DNA from: Kitasatospora kifunensis
Lineage (GTDB): Bacteria > Actinomycetota > Actinomycetes > Streptomycetales > Streptomycetaceae
Direction of reading: 5' to 3'
Assembly: GCF_014203855.1 (NCBI RefSeq)
Contig: NZ_JACHJV010000002.1
Coordinates: 558,001 to 622,000 of the forward strand
Length of the DNA stretch: 64,000 nt
Positions 25,784 to 32,669 of the stretch are shown here, one piece after another. The number at the start of each line of letters is the position of its first letter. Within the stretch, counting starts at the first letter, position 1. The notes beneath the pieces were generated by a model that ran no database searches, had not been told where the DNA came from, and worked only from the letters and a program-made list of their open reading frames with translations. Position numbers and translations under genes: made by a program.

Positions 25784-25816
25784 GAGGGCCCGCCGGTAGG
25801 GGGTCGGCGGGCCCTC
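25784..25816. terminator. 12-bp perfect hairpin, terminator-like
   Basis: Arms GAGGGCCCGCCG (25784-25795) and CGGCGGGCCCTC (25805-25816) enclose a 9-base loop. It has no T-run. It sits beside the transposase-like remnant. Confidence 0.5.
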
Positions 25817-25850
25817 AAGCCGAATGAGAAGCGCCCCGGCCCGGGGCGTG

Positions 25851-25927
25851 GGTCTGCCCGGCCGCTCCCGGATCCAGCTCCGCAGTGGCTCCGGCTTGAA
25901 CTCCGGCGGGCGGTGCTTCGTCACCAT
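25851..25927 (-). pseudogene. Possible IS3-family transposase (OrfA) remnant
   Basis: Reading leftwards from ATG 25927 gives MVTKHRPPEFK directly followed by PEPLRSWIRERPGRP. The first part is like the start of actinomycete IS3 OrfA proteins (M-V-x-K-x-x-P-P-E-F-K), and the L-R-x-W-I-R motif normally lies about 30 residues further on at the end of the helix-turn-helix. The missing middle suggests an internal deletion. No OrfB or terminal repeats were seen. Short similarity, so this remains tentative. Confidence 0.4.
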
Positions 25928-26238
25928 CGGCACAGGACTGCGGCCCACCCGGGCCATCGGGGTCCGAGTGTCGCCGGTGTCCAACAGCCGGGTCAAGCCC
26001 CGTGACCGGGTTCGATCAGCCTCCTCTGACCAGGGCAGAACCCTCGGGATGACCGGACGGCAGCGCTGATGCCGTGGTCCTGTGCCGAATCGGTAGCCGG
26101 AACCTGGGCATTCGGGCATCAGCGTCGGGCCGCCGGCCCGTTCGACACCGCTGACCTGCTCTCATCTCCGGTGGGAGCGGGCATGATTCGGGCTTGTTCC
26201 GGCCGGTTGCGGAGCTGTCCGTCGTCCCGGCATGGGGG

Positions 26239-26284
26239 TATAAATCTTCCACGGGCCCATTCGGGCTTCCGATGTCCGAACGGG
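26239..26284 (+). promoter_or_regulatory. Promoter -10 and operator candidate of the deoR-type gene
   Basis: TATAAA at 26239-26244 is an unusual AT-rich island in this window. Just downstream, CCCATTCGG (26256-26264) and CCGAACGGG (26276-26284) form an inverted repeat with 8 of 9 positions matching and an 11-base spacer. A repressor bound there would block the promoter; autoregulation is a plausible reading. Confidence 0.45.
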
Positions 26285-26300
26285 CGGAGGGAAACAGGAG

Positions 26301-27062
26301 ATGCTGGCAGCGGAGCGGCAGCACCGCATCCTGCTCCTGGCCCGCCAGGAGGGGCGCGTCGAGGTCACCGCCGCGGCCGCCGATTTCGCAGTCGCGGTGG
26401 AGACCATCCGGCGCGATCTGAGCGAGTTGGAGCGCCGGGGGCTGGTCCGCCGTACCCACGGCGGTGCCTACCCGGTCGAGAGCACCGGCTTCGAGACCGA
26501 CCTGGCTCAGCGCGTCACCCGGCACGTGGAGGCGAAGCGCCGGATCGCGGCCGAAGCCGTCAAGCTCGTGGGCGAGGCGGAGAGCGTCTTCGTCGACGAG
26601 GGCTACACCCCGCAGCTCCTCGCCGCGCTGCTGCCGGCCGACCGTCCGCTGACCGTGGTGACGGCGTCGCTGTCGACCGCCGCGGCCGTGGCCGACTCGG
26701 CCAGTATGACCGTCCTGCTGCTGGGCGGCCGGGTCCGCAGCCGGACCATGGCCACCGTGGGCTCCTGGGCCTGCGCGATGCTCTCGGGTTTCGTCATTGA
26801 CCTGGCGTTCCTGGGAGCGAACGGGATCTCCCGTGACCTCGGCCTGACCACCCCCGATCCGGCGGTGGCCGACGTCAAGGCCAAGGCCCTGGAGGTGTCC
26901 CGCAGACGGGTCTTCATGGGTCACCACAGCAAGTTCGGAGCCAGCAGCTTCTGCCGCTTCGCGGAGGTCGGCGACTTCGAGACGATCGTCACCGACACCG
27001 AACTGTCCACCGCGGAAGCCCATCGCTACGCCTTGCTGGGACCGCACGTCATACGGGCCTGA
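26301..27062 (+). CDS. DeoR/GlpR-family transcriptional regulator
   Basis: 253 residues, typical for the family. The N-terminal winged helix reads MLAAERQHRILLLARQEGRV and VAVETIRRDLSELERRGLVR, with the recognition helix VETIRRDLSELE and the family sequence RRTHGGA. The C-terminal sugar-phosphate-sensing domain has VFVDEGYTPQLLAALLP, TVVTASLSTAAAVA and the conserved FLGANGISRDLGLTTPD. These repressors bind a phosphorylated sugar or polyol. ATG 26301 has GGAGGGAAACAGGAG upstream. The polyol transport operon starts 173 bases further on in the same direction, and similar inverted repeats precede both genes, so this is very likely its repressor. Confidence 0.9.
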   Translation: MLAAERQHRILLLARQEGRVEVTAAAADFAVAVETIRRDLSELERRGLVRRTHGGAYPVESTGFETDLAQRVTRHVEAKRRIAAEAVKLVGEAESVFVDEGYTPQLLAALLPADRPLTVVTASLSTAAAVADSASMTVLLLGGRVRSRTMATVGSWACAMLSGFVIDLAFLGANGISRDLGLTTPDPAVADVKAKALEVSRRRVFMGHHSKFGASSFCRFAEVGDFETIVTDTELSTAEAHRYALLGPHVIRA

Positions 27063-27187
27063 GGCACCAGGCCCGAGAACCCCGCGTTCGAAGAACCCCG
27101 CGCCCGAGGCACCACCCGCGGGTGGCCGTGGCGCGGCTGCCGCCGTCTCCGCAGGACGTACGGCCGCCGCCTCGCTCGCTCGTGCCC

Positions 27188-27214
27188 CGAACCGGTCCCA
27201 CCCGACCGGGTTCG
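27188..27214 (+). promoter_or_regulatory. Operator candidate upstream of the polyol transport operon
   Basis: CGAACCGGTC (27188-27197) and GACCGGGTTCG (27204-27214) form an inverted repeat with one extra base in the right arm. It ends just before the ribosome site of the substrate-binding-protein gene. Both this site and that before the deoR-type gene contain CCGAAC. Confidence 0.4.
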
Positions 27215-27235
27215 ACGAGAGAAGGAACACGCATC

Positions 27236-28600
27236 ATGACGATCAGACAGAGCGTCCTGCGCGGCACCGTGCCGCTGGGCGTGGCAGTCCTCTGCGGCGC
27301 CACCCTCGCGGGCTGCAGCGGCGCCGGTGGCGCCGGCGGTGGCTCGCAGGCACACTCCATCAACGTGCTGATGGTGAACAACCCGCAGATGGAGGACCTG
27401 CAGAAGCTGACCGCGGCCAACTTCACCAAGACCACCGGAATCAAGGTCAACTTCACCGTGCTGCCGGAGGACGACGCCCGGGACAAGTTCACCCAGGACT
27501 TCTCCAGCCAGTCCGGCCAGTACGACATCGCGACCATCAGCAACTACGAGGTCCCGTTCTACGCGAAGAACGGCTGGCTGGCCTCGCTCAGCGGCCACGC
27601 CACCGGCGACACCGGGTTCCAGCAGAGCGACATCCTGCCCACCATCCAGCAGGCGCTGACGTACAACGGCCAGATCTACGCCGAACCGTTCTACGGCGAG
27701 TCGTCGTTCCTGATGTACCGCAAGGACGTCTTCGCGGCCAAGGGCCTGACCATGCCCGCCAACCCGACCTGGCAGCAGGTCGCCGACCTCGCGGCCCAGG
27801 CCGACGGGGCGCAGCCGGGAATGAAGGGCATCTGCCTGCGCGGGCAGCCGGGTTGGGGAGAGGTCATCGCGCCGCTGACCACGGTGGTCAACACCATGGG
27901 CGGCACCTGGTTCGACCAGAACTGGCAGGCCCAGCTGACCTCCCCGGCCTTCACCGCCGCGACGAACTTCTACGTCAACCTGGTGCGGGCCCACGGTGAG
28001 GCGGGCGCGCCGCAGTCCGGGTTCACCGAGTGCCTCAACGACATGGAGCAGGGCAAGGTCGCCATGTGGTACGACGCGACCTCGGCGGCCGGCTCGCTGG
28101 AGGCCTCGGACTCGCCGGTGGCCGGGAAGGTCGGGTACGTGCCGGCGCCGGTCGACCAGACGAAGAGCTCGGGCTGGCTCTACACCTGGGCGTGGGGCGT
28201 GCAGAAGGCCAGCACGCACCAGGACGACGCCTGGAAGTTCATCTCCTGGGCCTCCGGCCAGGGGTACGAGAACCTGGTCGGCCAGAGTCTGGGCTGGTCC
28301 CGGGTCCCGGCCGGCAAGCGGGCCTCGACGTACCGCAACCCGAGTTACGTGGCCGCCGCCTCGGCATTCGCCCAGGCCACCGAGACCGCGCTGACCAGCG
28401 TCGACCCGCAGAACCCGGGTGTGCAGCCGCGACCCGCGCCGGGCATCCAGTTCGTCGGCATCCCGGAGTTCACCGATCTGGGCACCCAGGTCTCGCAGCA
28501 GATCAGCGACGCGATCGCGGGCCAGGCCAGCGTGGGCCAGGCGTTGAAGAACAGCCAGGCGCTCGCTGCCAAGGTCGGCGCCAAGTACGCGGGGCGCTGA
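27236..28600 (+). CDS. Substrate-binding lipoprotein of a polyol/sugar ABC transporter
   Basis: 454 residues. The signal peptide ends in a lipobox LAGC (C27), so the protein is a lipoprotein on the outer face of the membrane. The mature chain has the type-1 extracellular solute-binding fold: INVLMVNNPQMEDLQKLTAA, a FTVLPEDDARDKF strand, SGQYDIATISNYEVPFYAKN, then QIYAEPFYGESSFLMYRKDV and AWKFISWASGQGYENLVGQS. The length and the E-P-F-Y-x-E-S-S pattern resemble sorbitol/mannitol-binding proteins. ATG 27236 has AGAAGGA 7 bases upstream. It is the first of four tightly linked genes, with two permeases and a dehydrogenase. The ligand is inferred. Confidence 0.88.
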   Translation: MTIRQSVLRGTVPLGVAVLCGATLAGCSGAGGAGGGSQAHSINVLMVNNPQMEDLQKLTAANFTKTTGIKVNFTVLPEDDARDKFTQDFSSQSGQYDIATISNYEVPFYAKNGWLASLSGHATGDTGFQQSDILPTIQQALTYNGQIYAEPFYGESSFLMYRKDVFAAKGLTMPANPTWQQVADLAAQADGAQPGMKGICLRGQPGWGEVIAPLTTVVNTMGGTWFDQNWQAQLTSPAFTAATNFYVNLVRAHGEAGAPQSGFTECLNDMEQGKVAMWYDATSAAGSLEASDSPVAGKVGYVPAPVDQTKSSGWLYTWAWGVQKASTHQDDAWKFISWASGQGYENLVGQSLGWSRVPAGKRASTYRNPSYVAAASAFAQATETALTSVDPQNPGVQPRPAPGIQFVGIPEFTDLGTQVSQQISDAIAGQASVGQALKNSQALAAKVGAKYAGR

Positions 28601-28685
28601 CACCCCGGGCACCCCCTGGACGGCCTCCCGGCCCCGCCCCGGCCCATCGCGGGCCACCGGCCCGTGCGAAGCGGAGAGACGCGAA

Positions 28686-29651
28686 ATGAGCACTACCTCG
28701 ATCACCGGGCACCCCAGCAGGGTGTCGCGGTCCGCCGAGCCCGGCGCGCGCCGGGCGGCGGGCCGGCCGCGGGGCGCCTGGTCCCGCCGGGCGCCGCTGC
28801 TGCCGGCGCTGGTATTCATGATCGTCGTCACCCAGTTGCCCTTCGTGGGGACTCTGGTGATCTCGTTCATGCGCTGGAACGCGCTGGACCCGGGTGACCG
28901 CGGCTTCGGCGGCCTGTCCAACTACACGGCGGCGTTCGAGGATCCGGCGCTGCGCTCGTCCATCGAGACCACGGTCCTGCTGACCGCCGCCGTGGTGCTG
29001 GTGAGCCTCCTGCTGGGGCTGGTGCTGGCGCTGCTGCTCGACCGCCGCTTCCGGGGCCGCGGCATCGTGCGCACGATGCTGATCACGCCCTTCCTGGTGG
29101 TGCCCGCGGCCTCCGCGCTGCTCTGGAAGCACGCGATCTACAACGCCTCCTACGGTCTGCTGAACGGCACGCTGACCTGGCTCTGGAGCCTGTTCGGCGG
29201 CGCCCACCCGCCGCAGCCGGACTGGCTGTCGAGCACGCCGCTGCTCGCGGTGGAGGCCTCGCTGATCTGGCAGTGGACGCCGTTCATGATGCTGATCCTG
29301 CTCGCCGGACTGCAGAGCCGTCCCATCGACGTGGTCGAGGCGGCCCGGGTGGACGGGGCGAGCACCTGGCAGGTGTTCCGCTACCTCACCTTCCCGCACC
29401 TGCGCCGCTACCTGGAGCTGGCCGCGCTGCTCGGCAGCATCTACGTGGTGCAGAACTTCGACGCGGTCTTCACACTGACCTCCGGCGGCCTGGGCACCGC
29501 CAACCTGCCCTACACCGTCTACCAGACCTTCTATCAGGGGCACGACTACGGCCAGGCCTCCGCCGAGGGCGTGCTCGTGGTCATCTGCACCATCCTCCTC
29601 GCGACCTTCGCGCTGAGGACCGTCTCGTCGCTCTTCCGGGAGGAGTCATGA
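28686..29651 (+). CDS. ABC transporter permease (MalF-like)
   Basis: 321 residues with six to seven membrane helices after a polar, Arg-rich N-terminus. The ABC-contact EAA loop is complete: EAARVDGASTWQVFRYLTFP. Helices include LLPALVFMIVVTQLPFVGTL and VVLVSLLLGLVLALLLD. Proteins of this kind pair with a second permease and an ATPase to move sugars or polyols. ATG 28686 has GGAGAGACG 6 bases upstream. Its stop overlaps the start of the next permease by 4 bases, so both are made together. The N-terminal tail of about 30 residues is longer than usual, but the start is well supported. Confidence 0.9.
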   Translation: MSTTSITGHPSRVSRSAEPGARRAAGRPRGAWSRRAPLLPALVFMIVVTQLPFVGTLVISFMRWNALDPGDRGFGGLSNYTAAFEDPALRSSIETTVLLTAAVVLVSLLLGLVLALLLDRRFRGRGIVRTMLITPFLVVPAASALLWKHAIYNASYGLLNGTLTWLWSLFGGAHPPQPDWLSSTPLLAVEASLIWQWTPFMMLILLAGLQSRPIDVVEAARVDGASTWQVFRYLTFPHLRRYLELAALLGSIYVVQNFDAVFTLTSGGLGTANLPYTVYQTFYQGHDYGQASAEGVLVVICTILLATFALRTVSSLFREES

Positions 29652-30526
29652 TGGCCGCCGCAGTGACCGCATCGCGGCCGGTCGGCCGTACTACCCGGGT
29701 CTCGGGCCGCCGCAACGCCACGCTGCTCGGGCTGCTGGCCTGGCTCTTCGGGGTGCTCTTCTTCCTGCCCTTCGCCTGGATGGTGCTCACCTCGCTGCAC
29801 AGCGAGTCGGCCGCGGCCACCAACCCGCCGAGTATCGGGGCCGGACTGACCCTGCAGGGGTACCGGGAGTTCTTCGGCGCGGGCACCGGGGTGAGCCCGT
29901 GGCCGCCGCTGATCAACTCCCTGACGGCCAGCGTCGCCTCGACCCTGCTGGTGCTGCTGCTGTCGATCCCCGCCGCCTACGCGCTGTCGATCCGACCGGT
30001 GCGCAAGTGGACCGACGTGATGTTCTTCTTCCTGTCCACCAAGATGCTGCCGGCCGTGGCGGGCCTGCTGCCGATCTACCTGATCGCCCAGAACGCCGGC
30101 ATGCTGGACGACATCTGGCTGCTGGTCATCCTCTACACCTCGATGAACCTGCCGATCGCGGTGTGGATGATGCGCTCCTTCCTGGCCGAGGTGCCCAAGG
30201 AGCTCCTGGAGGCCGCCTCGATCGACGGCGCGGGGCTGGCGACCATCCTGGTGCGGATCGTGGCACCCGTGGCCATGCCGGGCATCGCGGCCACCGCGCT
30301 GATCTCCTTCATCTTCAGCTGGAACGAACTGCTGTTCGCCCGGGTGCTGACCGGCGTCGTCGCCGGCACCGCACCCGTCTTCCTCACCGGCTTCGTCACC
30401 AGCCAGGGCCTGTTCCTGGCGAAGGTGTGCGCCGCCGCCGTCTGCATCTCCGTGCCGGTGCTCGTCGCCGGGTTCGCCGCCCAGGACAAGCTCGTCCAGG
30501 GCCTCTCGCTTGGGGCAGTCAAATGA
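29648..30526 (+). CDS. ABC transporter permease (MalG-like)
   Basis: 292 residues with six membrane helices. The EAA loop reads EAASIDGAGLATILVRIVAP, as expected for the MalG-type partner, and the mid-part SLTASVASTLLVLLLSIPAA and ALSIRPVRKWTDVMFFFLST are typical of the family. ATG 29648 lies in an ATGATG that overlaps the previous stop; the second ATG is equally possible. AGGAG lies just upstream at 29640-29645. No ATPase gene is present in the operon; in Streptomyces the shared ATPase MsiK energises several such sugar importers, which probably applies here. Confidence 0.9.
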   Translation: MMAAAVTASRPVGRTTRVSGRRNATLLGLLAWLFGVLFFLPFAWMVLTSLHSESAAATNPPSIGAGLTLQGYREFFGAGTGVSPWPPLINSLTASVASTLLVLLLSIPAAYALSIRPVRKWTDVMFFFLSTKMLPAVAGLLPIYLIAQNAGMLDDIWLLVILYTSMNLPIAVWMMRSFLAEVPKELLEAASIDGAGLATILVRIVAPVAMPGIAATALISFIFSWNELLFARVLTGVVAGTAPVFLTGFVTSQGLFLAKVCAAAVCISVPVLVAGFAAQDKLVQGLSLGAVK

Positions 30527-30566
30527 GCCGTCAGATGACCGGTCGGATCTCGTCGGGGGCAGCGCG

Positions 30567-31556
30567 GTGAAGGCTGCCGTCATCAGCTCGCCCGGTGTGG
30601 TGAGCGTGGAGAGCGTCGAGGATCCGGCACCGGGCCCGCGGGAGGTGGTGGTCAAAGTGGCGGCCTGTGGCCTGTGCGGCACCGATCTGCACATCCTGCA
30701 GGGCGAGTTCGCGCCCACCCTGCCCATCGTTCCGGGCCACGAGTTCGCCGGGGAGGTGGTCGCCGTGGGCACCGGAGTCGGTGAGCTGTCGATCGGCGAC
30801 CAGGTCGCCGTCGACCCCTCACTGCCCTGCCACGAGTGCCACTACTGCCGGATCGGGCGGAGCAACCTGTGCGAGCACTTCGCCGCGATCGGGGTCACCG
30901 TCCCGGGCGCGGCCGCCGAGTTCGCCCTCGCCCCGGCCGCCAACTGCGTGCGCCTGCCGGTGCACATCCGCACCCAGGACGCCGCCCTCATCGAACCGCT
31001 CTCCTGCGCGGTGCGCGGGTACGACGTGCTGCGCAGCCGGTTGGCCAGCAACGTGCTGATCTACGGCTCCGGCACCATGGGCCTGATGATGCTGGAGCTC
31101 GCCAAGCGCACCGGGGCGGCCAGCGTGGACGTGGTCGACATCAACAGCGAACGGCTCACCGCCGCCCGCCTGCTGGGCTGCAGCAACGCCGTCACCGCCG
31201 CGGACGAGATCGAGCGGCCGCGCGGCTGGGACGTGGTCATCGACGCCACCGGCAACGAGCGGGCCATCCAGGAGGCACTCGGCCGGGTCGGCAAGGGCGG
31301 CACCTACCTGCAGTTCGGCGTCGCGGACTATGCCGCCCGCGCGACCATCGAGCCCTACCGGATCTACAACCAGGAGATCACCATCACCGGCTCGATGGCG
31401 GTCCTGCACAGCTACGAACGCGCGGCGGAGCTCTTCGCCACCGGGGTGCTGGACCCGCAGGTCTTCATCAGCGACCGGCTCCCACTGGCCGACTACGCCG
31501 CCGCGCTGCGGCAGTTCCAGGCCGGCAAGGGCCGGAAGATCGTCATCACGCCGTGA
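30567..31556 (+). CDS. Zinc-dependent alcohol/polyol dehydrogenase
   Basis: 329 residues of the medium-chain dehydrogenase family, which oxidise secondary alcohols with NAD(P). Catalytic zinc ligands are C34 or C37 in ACGLCGTD and H58-E59 in PGHEFAGE; the structural-zinc cysteines are C88, C91, C94 and C102 (PCHECHYC...NLC). The cofactor motif is VLIYGSGTMGLMMLELAKR. The GTG at 30567 has GGGGGC 6 bases upstream; the frame is open further up but begins poorly. It follows the permeases and probably oxidises the imported polyol (sorbitol- or galactitol-dehydrogenase-like). A short overlapping reading frame (30523 ATG) ends at its start and may couple translation. Confidence 0.88.
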   Translation: MKAAVISSPGVVSVESVEDPAPGPREVVVKVAACGLCGTDLHILQGEFAPTLPIVPGHEFAGEVVAVGTGVGELSIGDQVAVDPSLPCHECHYCRIGRSNLCEHFAAIGVTVPGAAAEFALAPAANCVRLPVHIRTQDAALIEPLSCAVRGYDVLRSRLASNVLIYGSGTMGLMMLELAKRTGAASVDVVDINSERLTAARLLGCSNAVTAADEIERPRGWDVVIDATGNERAIQEALGRVGKGGTYLQFGVADYAARATIEPYRIYNQEITITGSMAVLHSYERAAELFATGVLDPQVFISDRLPLADYAAALRQFQAGKGRKIVITP

Positions 31557-31618
31557 CCCGCGGTCAGGCCGCCGCCGAGCCGCCCCGGGCGGCCACCCCG
31601 CAGTCAGGAGGACGCAGG

Positions 31619-32614
31619 TCAGCGCCGCTTGGCCAGGGAGTCCTTCAGGAAGCCGGCGCCCTGGCGGATGGCCGCCTTGGTCGGGGGGCTGTCCCGCAGC
31701 GGGTTCAGGGACGCGAAGTCGTGCACGGTTCCCAGGTAGCGGACGGCGGTCACCGCCACGCCCGCCTGCCGCAGCAGGCGGGCGTACTGTTCGGCTTCGT
31801 CCCGCACGACGTCCGCCTCCGCCGAGATGACCGTGGTGGGCGGGAGTCCCGCGAGGTCTGTCAGCGTGGCCCTCAGCGGCGCGGCGGTGGGTTCGGTGAG
31901 GTCCTGCTCGCCGTCGAGGTACTGCTGCCAGTACCACTCGAGGGCGTCACGCGTCAGGAGGTAGCCGGACGCGAACTGCCTGCGCGACGGCGCCTCGTGG
32001 TACGGATCGGTCAGCGGGTAGTAGAGCAGCTGCGCGCCGATCCGGGGCCCGCCGCGCCGCTTGGCCATCATGGTGAGCCCCGTGGCCATGGTCGCGCCCG
32101 CGCAGTCACCGGCGACCGCGAGTCTGCGGCCGTCCAGTCCCAGGCTGGTGGCCTGCTCGACTACCCAGGTGAGCACGGCGTAGCACTCTTCGAGGGCCAC
32201 CGGGTAGCGGGCCTCGGGCGTGCGGGTGTACTCGGGGACCACGAACACCGCGCCGCTGGCGGCCGCGAGTTCGCAGATCAGCCGAGCGTGGGTCTGTGCG
32301 TCGCCGAGCATCCAGCGCCCGCCGTGGAGGTACACGACCACGGGGAGGGGAGCGTCCTGCCCGGCCGGCCGGAAGGTCCACAGGCCGACGAGCCCGGACG
32401 GGCCGACGGGCGCCACCAGGAAGTCGACGTCCAGACCGAAGTCGTCCAACATCTGGCCCTGGGCCTCCCGCAACGCCTGCCGGCCGTCGACGGGGCCGAT
32501 CTGGTGCAGGTAGGGCGGTGCGGCCGAGGCGTCGACGAAGCGCTGGATGACGGGATCGAGCACGACGGCAGGCTGGTCGGCACCCTCGCGGTCCGTACCC
32601 GGTTCGACTGCCAT
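31619..32614 (-). CDS. HSL-type alpha/beta hydrolase with Cys in place of the catalytic Ser
   Basis: 331 residues of the hormone-sensitive-lipase-like family (esterase fold). The oxyanion motif is intact, VVYLHGGRWMLGDAQTH, and the expected acid and base are in SAEADVVRDE and LGTVHDF. The nucleophile elbow reads VAGDCAGATMA, so the usual GDSAG serine is Cys. Both TGC and its neighbours are clear in the sequence. ATG 32614 is chosen because GGGAG lies 9 bases upstream; a TTG 9 bases earlier is possible. It is the last gene of a leftward run with the LAL regulator (55 bases away) and an AraC regulator. A Cys nucleophile could support thiolase-like or dienelactone-hydrolase-like chemistry, or may be inactive. 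Confidence 0.82.
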   Translation of the reverse strand: MAVEPGTDREGADQPAVVLDPVIQRFVDASAAPPYLHQIGPVDGRQALREAQGQMLDDFGLDVDFLVAPVGPSGLVGLWTFRPAGQDAPLPVVVYLHGGRWMLGDAQTHARLICELAAASGAVFVVPEYTRTPEARYPVALEECYAVLTWVVEQATSLGLDGRRLAVAGDCAGATMATGLTMMAKRRGGPRIGAQLLYYPLTDPYHEAPSRRQFASGYLLTRDALEWYWQQYLDGEQDLTEPTAAPLRATLTDLAGLPPTTVISAEADVVRDEAEQYARLLRQAGVAVTAVRYLGTVHDFASLNPLRDSPPTKAAIRQGAGFLKDSLAKRR

Positions 32615-32669
32615 GCCCTTCAACTCCCGTCAGTCCCAAGGACGCATCCGATGGTCACAGGTCATCTGG

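Larger units (their letters stand above)
25648..26300. other. Intergenic region with IS3-like remnant and hairpins
   Basis: This 653-base gap lies between the SARP gene and the deoR-type gene. It contains a 9-bp stem (25701-25709/25732-25740), a 12-bp terminator-like stem, a transposase-like remnant and the promoter and operator candidates of the deoR-type gene, listed separately. Otherwise I see nothing. Confidence 0.6.

Noticed and set aside
31557..31618. Terminator between the dehydrogenase and the leftward hydrolase gene
   Set aside because: GC-rich sequence with only weak complementarity; no clear stem-loop could be defined.
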